Of a stretch of 64,000 bases of DNA, positions 25,586 through 35,079 are shown piece after piece. Source of the stretch: Vaginimicrobium propionicum (GTDB lineage Bacteria; Actinomycetota; Actinomycetes; Propionibacteriales; Propionibacteriaceae). Location: assembly GCF_900155645.1 (NCBI RefSeq), contig NZ_LT706985.1, positions 744,001-808,000 on the forward strand. Direction: 5' to 3'. Positions within the stretch are counted from its first letter, which is position 1. Each line of letters opens with the position of its first letter. A program made the translations under genes and the position numbers. The notes under the pieces were generated by a model. That model was given only the letters and a program-made list of their open reading frames with translations. It did no database searches and was not told where the DNA came from.

Positions 25586-27652
25586 TTATAGATCAAGATT
25601 TTCTTGTTCTAAGGCATAGGCGCCATCAACAATAAATTCGCGTCTAGGTGCTACTTCGGAGCCCATCAACATCTCAAAAGTTTTTTCTGCAGCGATAGCG
25701 TCGTCGACTGTTAGCCTGCGCAGCAAACGATGTTTCGGGTTCATAGTGGTATCTTTCAGCTGATCAGCATCCATCTCACCCAAACCTTTATATCGCTGCG
25801 GTTCTTTGAAATTGAGTTTCTGCTTCTTTAACTCCACTAATTTGCGTTGATATTCCGGATCGGAATAGGTGTAAATATATTTTTCTTGTCCCTTTTTGGG
25901 ATTGGTCAACTCGAATCTGTGCAGCGGCGGCACTGCCGAATAAACTTTCCCTTGCTCAATCATTGGGCGCATATATCTAAAGAATAAGGTAGCCAAAAGA
26001 CAACGAATATGCGCGCCATCAGAGTCTGCATCCGCCATGAAAATCACCTTGCCGTAGCGAGCAGAATCGACTTCGAAGGTTTTCCCAGATCCAGCCCCAA
26101 CAACCTGGATAATTGATGCACACTCAGCATTCTTTAACATGTCTGCCAACGAGGCTTTTTGGACGTTAAGAATTTTGCCTCTAATCGGCAATAACGCCTG
26201 AAACTCGGAATTGCGAGCCAGATTAGCTGTCCCTAAAGCAGAATCGCCCTCAACAATGAACAATTCGCATCGCTCGACATCATTAGAGCGGCAATCTTTT
26301 AATTTTGGCGGCAAAGACGAGTTCTCTAGGGCATTCTTGCGTCGCTGTACCTCTTTTGAATGACGAGCTGCAACCCGGGTGCGAGAGGCATTAACCACTT
26401 TTTCCATAACAGTGCGCGCAGCCGGACGTTCACTCGGTTTCGTACTGGTCAAGAACTTCGTTAATTCAGCTTCTACAATCTTGGCAACGAGCCTGGACAC
26501 CGGTGGGGTGCCCAGCACCTCTTTCGTTTGACCTTCAAATTGTGGCTCGGGTAACCGGACGGTAACCACCGCCGTCATCCCCTCCAGCACATCATCTTTA
26601 ACGATCTCATCAGAGGCTTTAAGTAATCGAGTGCCTTCTAAAGCTGAGTTAAAAGCGCGCAATAATCCGCGCTCAAAACCATTAACGTGAGTACCGCCTT
26701 TTGGAGTAGAAACAATATTGACGAAAGAGCGAGTCAAAGTGTCGTATTGGTTCGACCAGCGTACAGCAATATCGATATCTAGCTGACGTTCCACGTCAGC
26801 CGGATTCAATACGCCGTCATCATCCAAAATTGGCACGGTTTCTACAAACTGTTCTGAGCCGGTTAACCGCAATACGTCAGTAACCGGCTCACCCACCGAC
26901 AGATAATCCACAAATTCGGTTATGCCACCCTCATGCCTAAAGAATTCCTCTTCAGGCTCACCACCGCGTTCATCGCGAACCTTTATCCCTAGCCCGGGAA
27001 CTAAGAAGCTTGTTTGACGAGCACGTTCGACCAAAGACTTCATCGACAACTCGGCATCCTTAAGGAAGATTTGTCGATCAGGCCAATAACGCACCCTAGT
27101 TCCAGTGCGATTCTTTGCCACCTTAGCTATCTTGCGTAACCCGTGAGCTTCATGAAAATCCGCCTCAGGCCCGTCCGAATCGAACTCTCCTGGATGTCCG
27201 CGTCTAAAACTCATCTGCCAAGTTGTGCCGTCGCGGTCAACTTCGACATCTAACCTGCTGCTAAGGGCGTTAACCACCGACGCGCCAACTCCATGCAAGC
27301 CACCAGCCGCTCCGTAATTTCCAGTACCGAACTTACCGCCAGCGTGAAGTTTGGTATAAACAACTTCCACTCCAGTCAAACCAGTTCGGGGCTCAATGTC
27401 TACCGGAATACCGCGACCACTATCGCTAACAGCAATCGAACCGTCAGCGCATAAAGTAACGTCTATTTGATCTCCGTAACCAGCCAAGGCTTCATCGACC
27501 GCATTATCGATGATCTCCCATAAACAGTGCATCAACCCTCTAGTATCTGTTGAGCCGATGTACATGGCGGGACGCTTGCGTACCGCCTCTAGCTCTTCGA
27601 GTACAACGAGATTCTTTGCTCCATAACCACGGGTTGATTTCACTTTTGCCAC
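25586..27652 (-). CDS. parE: DNA topoisomerase IV subunit B
   Basis: The 688-residue protein is the ATPase subunit of a type II topoisomerase. The GHKL ATP site has EIIDNAVDEA, DSGRGIPVD and GLHGVGASVVNALSS. The transducer Lys is in the VSTPKGGTH region. The TOPRIM domain has ELFIVEGDSALGTANLARNS, where Leu replaces the Gly usual in GyrB, and MADADSDGAH. EGDSALGTA is typical of actinobacterial ParE rather than GyrB. The parC partner is not in the window. Confidence 0.9.
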   Translation of the reverse strand: MAKVKSTRGYGAKNLVVLEELEAVRKRPAMYIGSTDTRGLMHCLWEIIDNAVDEALAGYGDQIDVTLCADGSIAVSDSGRGIPVDIEPRTGLTGVEVVYTKLHAGGKFGTGNYGAAGGLHGVGASVVNALSSRLDVEVDRDGTTWQMSFRRGHPGEFDSDGPEADFHEAHGLRKIAKVAKNRTGTRVRYWPDRQIFLKDAELSMKSLVERARQTSFLVPGLGIKVRDERGGEPEEEFFRHEGGITEFVDYLSVGEPVTDVLRLTGSEQFVETVPILDDDGVLNPADVERQLDIDIAVRWSNQYDTLTRSFVNIVSTPKGGTHVNGFERGLLRAFNSALEGTRLLKASDEIVKDDVLEGMTAVVTVRLPEPQFEGQTKEVLGTPPVSRLVAKIVEAELTKFLTSTKPSERPAARTVMEKVVNASRTRVAARHSKEVQRRKNALENSSLPPKLKDCRSNDVERCELFIVEGDSALGTANLARNSEFQALLPIRGKILNVQKASLADMLKNAECASIIQVVGAGSGKTFEVDSARYGKVIFMADADSDGAHIRCLLATLFFRYMRPMIEQGKVYSAVPPLHRFELTNPKKGQEKYIYTYSDPEYQRKLVELKKQKLNFKEPQRYKGLGEMDADQLKDTTMNPKHRLLRRLTVDDAIAAEKTFEMLMGSEVAPRREFIVDGAYALEQENLDL

Positions 27653-27732
27653 ACCGAGATGTTACCCGGCCAAGCTCATCGAACCTAGAATCTCGGCTTC
27701 GGAGTGTCAGTGTTAGGGGCTAAAGTTTTTTC

Positions 27733-28701
27733 ATGGCAAAAGTTCTCATCACCCACCCGCAGATGTCCGCGCCACTGAAATTGCTAAGCGACCATGAAGT
27801 CATCACATCTGACCATGTGCTTTCAAACGATGAATTGAGCGCTCAAATTTCCGAGGCAGATGCCGTCCTGACCTGCTTAAACGATCGGTTGGATGCCGAA
27901 ATGATAGCCAAAGCGAAACAGTTGAAAATTATCGCCCAGTGCGCGGCGGGCTATAACAATATCGATCTTTTGGCCGCTAGCCGAGCCGGTATTGTTGTGA
28001 CTTCAACTCCTGGGGTGCTGCATGAGGCCACCGCCAATTTGGCATTTACTTTGCTGCTGATGGTCACTCGTCGAGCTGGCGAGGCGGAACGGCTAGTGCG
28101 AGCTCGTAAACCCTGGCATTTCGATTACTCATTCATGCTCGGGATGGGTATTCAATCAGCCACGCTAGGCATCATTGGTTTGGGTCAAATTGGTGAGGCT
28201 ATGGCTAGACGAGGGGCGGCTGTCGGCATGAACGTTATTTATACTGCCCACTCCGATAAAGACGTCAGTGCAATAGATGCTACGAACCCACATACCGCGC
28301 CTACCAGACGAGTTACTACTGAAGAATTGCTTTCATCAAGCGATGTCGTTTCACTGCATTGCCCACTGACTGAAGAGACCCGTCACATTATTGACAGCGA
28401 CGCATTAGCGACGATGAAACCCAGCGCATATTTAATAAATACCGCGCGCGGAGCCTGTGTAGACGAAAAAGCCTTAGCCCAGGCGCTATCGAAAGGTCAG
28501 ATCGCCGGTGCCGGGTTAGATGTCTTTGAGGATGAACCGAATATATATGAGCCCCTCTACGAGATGGAGAATGTGGTGCTCCTGCCCCACATTGGCTCAG
28601 CAGAGAGGCCGACTCGCGAAAAAATGACTGAGCTGGCAGCTAAAAATATCCTCAGCGTTCTGGACGGAAATGCTCCACTAACTCCGGTACCGCTCCATTA
28701 A
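27733..28701 (+). CDS. D-2-hydroxyacid dehydrogenase (glyoxylate/hydroxypyruvate reductase type)
   Basis: The 322-residue NAD(P)-dependent enzyme has the dinucleotide motif GLGQIG at 149-154 and the catalytic set Arg 239 (NTARGA), Glu 268 (FEDEP) and His 286 (LPHIGSA). The closest types in memory are glyoxylate or hydroxypyruvate reductases. Length is normal. It lies alone, divergent from parE by 80 bases. Confidence 0.88.
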   Translation: MAKVLITHPQMSAPLKLLSDHEVITSDHVLSNDELSAQISEADAVLTCLNDRLDAEMIAKAKQLKIIAQCAAGYNNIDLLAASRAGIVVTSTPGVLHEATANLAFTLLLMVTRRAGEAERLVRARKPWHFDYSFMLGMGIQSATLGIIGLGQIGEAMARRGAAVGMNVIYTAHSDKDVSAIDATNPHTAPTRRVTTEELLSSSDVVSLHCPLTEETRHIIDSDALATMKPSAYLINTARGACVDEKALAQALSKGQIAGAGLDVFEDEPNIYEPLYEMENVVLLPHIGSAERPTREKMTELAAKNILSVLDGNAPLTPVPLH

Positions 28702-28814
28702 TAGGCAACTCACTGCCGAGTTCGGTTGTGTTATTGGCCAAGCCAAGTAAGGTTGGGAGCAAGAAAGTAGCAAAACTGGTTATTTCTGGTGAACGAACGT
28801 AGGGGTGAGACCGA

Positions 28815-29012
28815 ATGCCAACTGTAATTGAAGAAGCGAAACTAACTGCTGCTGACCGCTGCGACCGCTGCGGCGCCCAAGCCTATATGCGGGTAACTCT
28901 GATGTCAGGCGGCGAGCTATTGTTCTGTGCCCACCACGCCCGCGTACACCAAGAAAAACTCGAGCAAGTTGCGTTGCGTATCCAAGACGAGACCAGCACA
29001 GTCAATAAGTAA
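28815..29012 (+). CDS. DUF7455-type small zinc-binding protein
   Basis: The 65-residue protein carries C-x-x-C (DRCDRCGAQAYMRV) and a second pair C-x-x-H (FCAHHARVH), consistent with one zinc ribbon. This small family is conserved in actinobacteria near parE or sigA, as here. GGGGTGAG precedes the ATG. Its role is unknown. Confidence 0.8.
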   Translation: MPTVIEEAKLTAADRCDRCGAQAYMRVTLMSGGELLFCAHHARVHQEKLEQVALRIQDETSTVNK

Positions 29013-29057
29013 CACTCTGCCTTGTGGGTTTTGCGCCCTATGCCCTCCCGAATTTTT

Positions 29058-29143
29058 CGGCAAACAGGCAGATAACTATCCGGCAAACAGGCAGATAACT
29101 ATCCGGCAAACAGGCAGATAACTATCCGGCAAACAGGCAGATA
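29058..29143. repeat. 23-bp tandem repeats upstream of the DUF4143 gene
   Basis: Three perfect contiguous 23-bp units (29058-29080, 29081-29103, 29104-29126) and a fourth cut at 17 bp (to 29143). Each begins CGGCAAACAGGCAGATA and ends ACTATC. They end 14 bases before the ATG at 29158. There are no spacers, so this is not a CRISPR. Each unit could carry one regulator site or vary promoter spacing. Confidence 0.9.
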
Positions 29144-29157
29144 GGTAGAGTTAAGCT

Positions 29158-30408
29158 ATGACTGACTACTTGGAACGGGTCATTGACTACGAGATATCGC
29201 AAGTCTTTTCCCAACTGCCGGCATTGTCTATTGCGGGCGCCAAAGGTGTGGGGAAAACCGAGACCGCTAAGCGGCGCGCGCGAACGGTTTACCAGCTAGA
29301 TAGAGCTGATACCCGAACCATTTTGCAGGCGGATCCTGAAGTTTTCCTGCGTGAACCTACCCCGGTGCTCTTGGACGAATGGCAGCTACTGCCAGAGTGC
29401 TGGGACACGGTTCGTCGTGCTGTTGATAACGGCGCTCGCCCAAAGAGTTTTCTTTTTACTGGTTCAGCCAGCCCTAAAGCTGGAGTACAAACCCATTCTG
29501 GTGCAGGCCGAATCGTAACGTTGCGCATGCGTCCGCTCACTTTGTCTGAAAGGGGAATAGCGCAACCAACAGTCAGTCTGCGCAACCTACTAAACGGCGA
29601 GCGCGAAATTGATGGGATCTGCGATATGAGAGCCGGTGATTACGCGGAAGCAATCTGCCAAACTGGACTGCCTGGATTTCAGCACTTGCACGGGCGCGCC
29701 CTGCGATTATCCATAGATTCATATCTGCGTGACGTGATTGACAAGGACATCGTCACTCAAGGATATTTCACTCGCACCCCACACACATTGCACGCTTGGC
29801 TGCGTTCCTATGCCCAAGCTACCGCCACCACCGCTTCCTATGCGCAGATAGTGGAAGGGGCGACAGCCGGTGAACCCGACAAACCCAGCTCAGAAACAAC
29901 CCGCACCTACCGAGATTTTTTAACGAAACTGTGGATTCTGGAGCCCCTGAACGCCTGGCAGCCTTTGGGTGCAGGTTGGAAACGCCTTACCAGCAGTCCG
30001 AAACATCATCTGGTAGACCCCGGATTCGCGGCTCGGCTCTTGGACTTGGAAGCTGACGATTTGCTTCGTCCGGGAAGCGGCAGCATTTATGGGACACTCT
30101 TTGAATCCCTAGCGGTATTGTGCGTGCGGGTTTATGCACAAGCCTTAGAAGCGACCGTGGGTCACTTCCGCACCCGCGCAGGTGAGCACGAAGTTGACCT
30201 GGTCTTGCAGGGACGCGGTGGTGCAACAGTGGCTTTAGAAGTGAAAACCGCGAATCGGGTTACCGACCACGATGTCAAACATCTTCTCTGGCTGCGCGAG
30301 CGAGCAGGCACGAAAATGCGTGCTGCCGCCGTACTCTACGGCGGCAGGCAAGCCTATTTGCGCAAAGACGGGATAGCGGTAATCCCCTTGGGCTGTTTAG
30401 GACTCTAA
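29158..30408 (+). CDS. DUF4143-family AAA ATPase
   Basis: The 416-residue protein has Walker A GAKGVGKTE (27-35), a Walker B-like LLDEWQLLPE (about 71-80), and sensor-type LFTGSASPKAG. The C-terminal DUF4143 part contains HEVDLVLQGRGGATVALEVK, an E/D-x-D ... E-x-K arrangement like that of restriction-endonuclease folds. The family is widespread in bacteria and archaea, often strain-specific and found near toxin or mobile genes; its biochemical role is unresolved. It lacks a clear Shine-Dalgarno sequence, and the tandem repeats are directly upstream. Confidence 0.88.
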   Translation: MTDYLERVIDYEISQVFSQLPALSIAGAKGVGKTETAKRRARTVYQLDRADTRTILQADPEVFLREPTPVLLDEWQLLPECWDTVRRAVDNGARPKSFLFTGSASPKAGVQTHSGAGRIVTLRMRPLTLSERGIAQPTVSLRNLLNGEREIDGICDMRAGDYAEAICQTGLPGFQHLHGRALRLSIDSYLRDVIDKDIVTQGYFTRTPHTLHAWLRSYAQATATTASYAQIVEGATAGEPDKPSSETTRTYRDFLTKLWILEPLNAWQPLGAGWKRLTSSPKHHLVDPGFAARLLDLEADDLLRPGSGSIYGTLFESLAVLCVRVYAQALEATVGHFRTRAGEHEVDLVLQGRGGATVALEVKTANRVTDHDVKHLLWLRERAGTKMRAAAVLYGGRQAYLRKDGIAVIPLGCLGL

Positions 30409-30440
30409 CACCCCATCAGCCAGTACGATCCGGCAAAACA

Positions 30441-32186
30441 TCACTCGAGATAGTCGCGCAGGATTTGCGAACGCGACGGATGACGCAGCTTGCTCATCGT
30501 CTTGGATTCAATCTGGCGAATCCGCTCTCTGGTGACCCCATAGACTTTGCCAATCTCATCAAGCGTCTTAGGTTGACCGTCAGTCAAACCGAAACGCATT
30601 GAAACAACCCCAGCTTCGCGTTCTGACAAGGTATCAAGCACATCGTTGAGTTGTTCTTGCAGCAAAGTAAAATTCACTGCATCTGCCGGAACAATAGCCT
30701 CGGAATCTTCGATAAGATCGCCGAACTCGGAGTCGCCGTCCTCGCCTAATGGGGTGTGCAGAGAAATCGGCTCGCGGCCATATTTCTGCACCTCAACGAC
30801 CTTTTCCGGAGTCATATCTATCTCTTCAGCCAGCTCTTCCGGAGTTGGCTCGCGCCCCAAATCCTGCAACATTTGACGTTGCACCCTAGCCAGCTTGTTG
30901 ATGACCTCAACCATATGCACCGGAATACGAATAGTGCGTGCCTGATCAGCCATGGCTCTGGTAATCGCCTGCTTAATCCACCAGGTCGCGTACGTAGAGA
31001 ACTTGTACCCCTTGGCGTAGTCGAATTTCTCGACAGCACGTATTAGACCAAGGTTGCCTTCCTGGATTAAATCAAGGAATAGCATTCCGCGCCCGGTATA
31101 GCGCTTAGCCAACGAAACAACTAACCGCAGGTTCGCTTCAAGCAAGTGGTTCTTAGCGTCTTTACCGTCGTCTGAGATCCACAAATAATCATCTAGATCT
31201 TCAGGGGTGACATCACCTTTGGTAATAGATTCTTCAGCGAAAAGACCTGCCTCAATTCGCTTGGCAAGATCAACCTCTTCTGCCGCATTAAGCAGCGCCA
31301 CCTTGCCGATTTGCTTCAGGTAGTCCTTTACCGGATCAGCAGTTGCTCCAGCGGTAACGACTTGAATCTCCGGCTCATCAGCATCATCGTTGTCGTTAAG
31401 GCTAAAGCCCTGCTCCTCGTTTATTTGAGCTTCGTCTTGCTCGGCTTGTTTCTTTTCTTTGATGAACTTTGAATCGTCAATGTCGTCTAGGCTACGCTTT
31501 CTGCCACCAACAGTAAGCACGACTTCATTACCCTCACGAGTGAAGTGGACTTTCACTTCTTTGACGTTATCGTCCTCTTCATCCTCGTCGTCTTCTTCGT
31601 CCTCATCGATCTCGTCGCCCTCATCAGCGTCTAGATCGTCTAAATCGACGTCCTCATCTTCCATCTGATCCGGGGTTGGCTCATTTTCTTCTTCTAGTTC
31701 GAGATCCAAATCTTCGTCGTTGCCATCAACCACTACTTCAACCTTTGGCTGTTCAGCTAATTCGGCTTTGCTTGGTTTAGTAGAGGTTTTCTTTTGAGTA
31801 GCTGGCTTCTTCGCTGCACTAGTTGCTTTTTTGGCAGGCGCCTTAGTGGGAGCGGAAGTTTTTTTAGCGCCAGTCTTAGTGGCGTTCTTTTTTGCTGAAC
31901 TAGCAGTAGTTTTCTTGGTACTCGTCTTAGTAGCGCTAGTACTCGCCTTTTTAGTTGGCGCCTTCGTACTAGATTTCGGTGCTGCTTGGGTGGTTTTAGC
32001 ATTGGTTTTGCTGGCTGTTTTCTTTGCCGATGATTTCTTCTCGGCGCTGGCCTTAGCCGTGCTCTTAACCTCTTTTGCCTCTGTAGCTAAGGCTTTAGCA
32101 GCCTTAGCGCTGGCGGCGGTAGTTTTCTTGGGCTGGGTTGCCTTCGAAGTTTTGGCTTTAGTTGCCTGAGTGCTGCTTGGCGACAC
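30441..32186 (-). CDS. sigA: Primary sigma factor SigA
   Basis: This 581-residue protein directs RNA polymerase to housekeeping promoters. The first 140 residues are a low-complexity Lys/Ala/Thr tail and residues about 150-215 are strongly acidic. The conserved core (about 285-581) has region 1.2 [16 protein letters not shown], region 2 with [20 protein letters not shown] and [20 protein letters not shown], region 3, and region 4 ending in [20 protein letters not shown]. The GTG start at 32184-32186 has GGGAAGG eight bases upstream. It is divergent from the sigB-type gene. Confidence 0.95.
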   Translation of the reverse strand: MSPSSTQATKAKTSKATQPKKTTAASAKAAKALATEAKEVKSTAKASAEKKSSAKKTASKTNAKTTQAAPKSSTKAPTKKASTSATKTSTKKTTASSAKKNATKTGAKKTSAPTKAPAKKATSAAKKPATQKKTSTKPSKAELAEQPKVEVVVDGNDEDLDLELEEENEPTPDQMEDEDVDLDDLDADEGDEIDEDEEDDEDEEDDNVKEVKVHFTREGNEVVLTVGGRKRSLDDIDDSKFIKEKKQAEQDEAQINEEQGFSLNDNDDADEPEIQVVTAGATADPVKDYLKQIGKVALLNAAEEVDLAKRIEAGLFAEESITKGDVTPEDLDDYLWISDDGKDAKNHLLEANLRLVVSLAKRYTGRGMLFLDLIQEGNLGLIRAVEKFDYAKGYKFSTYATWWIKQAITRAMADQARTIRIPVHMVEVINKLARVQRQMLQDLGREPTPEELAEEIDMTPEKVVEVQKYGREPISLHTPLGEDGDSEFGDLIEDSEAIVPADAVNFTLLQEQLNDVLDTLSEREAGVVSMRFGLTDGQPKTLDEIGKVYGVTRERIRQIESKTMSKLRHPSRSQILRDYLE

Positions 32187-32485
32187 TAATGTGACCTTCC
32201 CAATCCTGATAAAGTTCCGGCGTCAACACGGAGTCAGTCTGCGACTTACCCCAACTACCTATTGTTACACAAGTAGCCAAACGAGACAGAATCGGAGGCA
32301 AGGCACCGCTGCCGCTATGGTAGTGGACAACAAACGAGATTATGCGACTTGAGTCGTTTATTGCCCTATGTTTCGTTACCGGATTGAGATTTAACTTGCA
32401 TTTCGGAAACAAAATAAGGTTCTGTTTCGTTAGAAGGTACGAAACCCTTCATATATCTAAGTCTAGAGCTTAAGGAGAAACGCCA
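32187..32485. promoter_or_regulatory. Divergent region between sigA and sigB
   Basis: These 299 bases hold the promoters of both sigma genes. Near the sigB end there are repeated GTTTCG/CGAAAC elements (for example GGAAAC near 32402 and GTTTCG near 32425, with GTACGAAAC near 32437), forming an inverted pair that could be a regulator or alternative-sigma site. No gene is visible. Confidence 0.4.
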
Positions 32486-33418
32486 ATGGATAAGGTTCGC
32501 GCTCGCAGCACGGACGGCATCGACGGCAAGGATTCTGTGGGGCTCTACCTTGACGAGATCGCTAAGACTGAGCTATTAGATGCCGCCACAGAAGTGGACT
32601 TGGCTCAGCGTATTGAAGCTGGACTATTCGCTCAAAAGATTCTTGATGGCGAAGTGACAACGACAATCAAGGCCTCCGCTGAGGAACTGGCAGCAGTAGC
32701 TCAAGACGGCGAGATCGCTATGCAGCACTTCACTAGGGCTAATCTGCGCTTAGTAGTTTCGGTAGCTCGACGTTTTAGTCGCTCACAAATGCCCCTGTTG
32801 GATCTAGTCCAAGAAGGCAATACCGGATTGATCCGAGCTGTCGAAAAATTCGATTACGCTAAGGGATTCAAATTCTCCACCTACGCAACCTGGTGGATAC
32901 GCCAAGCTATCTCTCGCGGTATTGCTCAACAAGGACGCATAGTTAGGCTGCCAGTGCATGTCGCGGAGCAGGTTAACCAGATAGCTGCCGTACGTCGCAA
33001 TTTAGAACGCACCCTGGGACGAGAACCGGAAGTGCGAGAGATTGCTGAAGAACTCAATCTCGAAGAGACTAAGGTTATTGATCTGATTCGTTATTCTCGC
33101 GATCACGTTAGCTTGGACGCCCCGGTCGAGGACGACGGCGATACTTCGTTAGGCGATTTGATTGCTCGCGAAACCTCCCCCGGCCCTGACGAAGTCGTTT
33201 TAACTCAAGAAGATCGTGACCGGCTAGACACCTTATTAGAGGATTTAGATGAACGATCTGCTGATGTGGTGCGACGCCGCTATGGTTTGCTGGACGGACG
33301 CCAAGCCAAACTCGCCGATATTGGAAGAGTTTGGGGTATAACTGCTGAACGCGTTCGCCAGATTGAACGAGCAGCACTAAACCTGTTGCGCGAAAAGACC
33401 GCAGTACCTGTGGGGTAA
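32486..33418 (+). CDS. sigB: SigB-type group 2 sigma factor
   Basis: The 310-residue protein lacks the long tail of SigA but keeps all core regions: [60 protein letters not shown] and GITAERVRQIERAALNLL. These near-identical promoter-contact residues mark it as a non-essential paralogue of SigA that recognises similar promoters, used in stationary phase or stress in related species. AAGGAG precedes the ATG. A terminator follows at 33448. Confidence 0.9.
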   Translation: MDKVRARSTDGIDGKDSVGLYLDEIAKTELLDAATEVDLAQRIEAGLFAQKILDGEVTTTIKASAEELAAVAQDGEIAMQHFTRANLRLVVSVARRFSRSQMPLLDLVQEGNTGLIRAVEKFDYAKGFKFSTYATWWIRQAISRGIAQQGRIVRLPVHVAEQVNQIAAVRRNLERTLGREPEVREIAEELNLEETKVIDLIRYSRDHVSLDAPVEDDGDTSLGDLIARETSPGPDEVVLTQEDRDRLDTLLEDLDERSADVVRRRYGLLDGRQAKLADIGRVWGITAERVRQIERAALNLLREKTAVPVG

Positions 33419-33447
33419 TTTCCCCCGATTACCTCATTTCAAGAAAA

Positions 33448-33484
33448 GACGAGTTGGTCACTGCCCGGCAGTGACCAACTCGTC
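33448..33484. terminator. Bidirectional terminator between sigB and ilvC
   Basis: A perfect 17-bp stem (GACGAGTTGGTCACTGC) with a CCG loop. On the minus strand it is followed by TTTTCTT, so it serves ilvC best; convergent sigB may share it. Confidence 0.85.
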
Positions 33485-33506
33485 AATTACTAGCGCCTAG
33501 TGAAAG

Positions 33507-34535
33507 CTACCTAGCGGCAGTGCCTTCCGTATAATCATCATCAGCATTTTCTAGCCAGCTAAACATCTTGCGCAATTCGTGACCGACACCCTCAATCGGG
33601 TGAGTGGCCTCTTTAGCGCGTAGCTCCTTAAACTCTTTGGCGCCATTGTCTTGATCATCAATGAATCGTTGAGCGAAAGCGCCAGACTGAATATCATCCA
33701 GCACAGCTTTCATATTTTCGCGAACATGGTCGTCTATGACGCGCGGACCAGAAACGTAGTCACCATATTCGGCAGTGTCGGAAATCGACCAGCGCTGCTT
33801 AGAAATGCCGCCTTCAATCATCAAATCAACGATCATCTTCATTTCATGCAAGCATTCAAAATATGCCATTTCTGGCTGATAGCCAGCCGCCACCAAAGTG
33901 TCGAAACCAGCCTGGACTAGGTGCGACATGCCGCCGCAGAGAACAGCCTGCTCACCAAATAGGTCAGTCTCAGTTTCTTCTCTAAAGCTGGTCTTAATCC
34001 CACCAGCACGCAGCCCACCCAAAGCTTTCGCATAGGACAAAGCCAGATTCCACGCGGAACCGGAAGCGTCCTGCTCGACGCAGACAAGCACCGGTACGCC
34101 ACGGCCGTCAGAGTATTCACGACGTACGATGTGACCTGGACCTTTCGGAGCTACCATGCAAACGTCAACTCCAGCGGGGGCTTTGATATAGCCGTAGCGA
34201 ATGTTGAAGCCGTGAGCAAAGAACAGCGCATCGCCGTCTTTGAGGTTTGGCTCGATTGATTCGGCGTAGACGAAACGCTGCACCTGATCAGGAACCAGCA
34301 CCATAATCACGTCAGCCTCTTTAACCGCGTCAGCAACAGACAGCACTCGCAAACCTTGGGCTTCAGCTTTAGCGATCGACTTCGAACCCGACGCTAAACC
34401 AACTCGAACGTCAACACCTGAATCGCGCAGGTTTAGAGCGTGGGCATGGCCTTGGGAGCCATATCCGATGATCGCTACTGAACGATTTTGGAGAAGCGCC
34501 AAGTCAGCGTCCTTGTCGTAAAAAATTTCAGCCAT
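33507..34535 (-). CDS. ilvC: Ketol-acid reductoisomerase
   Basis: The 342-residue class I enzyme catalyses NADPH-dependent isomeroreduction of acetolactate or acetohydroxybutyrate in isoleucine/valine synthesis. The Rossmann motif is [15 protein letters not shown] at about 22-36; the metal and substrate acids are in the knotted domain, for example [23 protein letters not shown] lies before the ATG. It is last in the ilvBNC operon. Confidence 0.96.
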   Translation of the reverse strand: MAEIFYDKDADLALLQNRSVAIIGYGSQGHAHALNLRDSGVDVRVGLASGSKSIAKAEAQGLRVLSVADAVKEADVIMVLVPDQVQRFVYAESIEPNLKDGDALFFAHGFNIRYGYIKAPAGVDVCMVAPKGPGHIVRREYSDGRGVPVLVCVEQDASGSAWNLALSYAKALGGLRAGGIKTSFREETETDLFGEQAVLCGGMSHLVQAGFDTLVAAGYQPEMAYFECLHEMKMIVDLMIEGGISKQRWSISDTAEYGDYVSGPRVIDDHVRENMKAVLDDIQSGAFAQRFIDDQDNGAKEFKELRAKEATHPIEGVGHELRKMFSWLENADDDYTEGTAAR

Positions 34536-34563
34536 TTTTCCTCCTGATAATTAAGTCACACAA

Positions 34564-35079
34564 CTAATTAGTGCGCGCCTTCTGTTTTTCGTTTATTGAC
34601 TTGTTACCGCGCCCCAAAGCGACCTGACCAGATTTTACGATCTCAATGATCCCATAGGGTTGCAGCATAGTTACTAATGCTTCCAACTTGTCGTGGCTAC
34701 CTGTCACTTCGATGGTCACCGACGACAAACCGACGTCGACTGCTTTACCGCGGAAGAGACTAACAACATCAATCACTGAACCACGGTTTTCATTGTCACA
34801 TTTGACCTTAACCAACATCAGTTCGCGTTTGACAGCAGATTCTTCCAGCTCGACTACCTTCAACGTTTCGATCAGCTTATTTAGCTGTTTAACAAGTTGT
34901 TCAACGAAACGTTCATCATCTACGACGGTAACTAGTGTTATCCGCGACACGCCGACAGTCTCTGTAGGGCCGACAGCTAGGGACTCAATGTTGAAGCCTC
35001 GACGACTGAATAGACCGGCAACTCGGGCCAATACACCTGGTCTATCCTCAACTAAAACGCTTAGCGTATGAGTGCTCAC
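34564..35079 (-). CDS. ilvN: Acetolactate synthase small (regulatory) subunit
   Basis: The 171-residue protein has an N-terminal ACT domain ([20 protein letters not shown], with [15 protein letters not shown]) that senses valine, and a C-terminal half typical of IlvN/IlvH ([13 protein letters not shown]). The start overlaps the ilvB stop by 4 bases. It should give valine feedback control on IlvB. Confidence 0.95.
   Translation of the reverse strand: MSTHTLSVLVEDRPGVLARVAGLFSRRGFNIESLAVGPTETVGVSRITLVTVVDDERFVEQLVKQLNKLIETLKVVELEESAVKRELMLVKVKCDNENRGSVIDVVSLFRGKAVDVGLSSVTIEVTGSHDKLEALVTMLQPYGIIEIVKSGQVALGRGNKSINEKQKARTN

Noticed and set aside
29058-29143. CRISPR array
   Set aside because: The 23-bp units are contiguous with no spacers and there are no cas genes nearby.
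31757-32169. Long frames on both strands over the sigA tail
   Set aside because: They are consequences of the low-complexity Lys/Ala-rich coding sequence of sigA.
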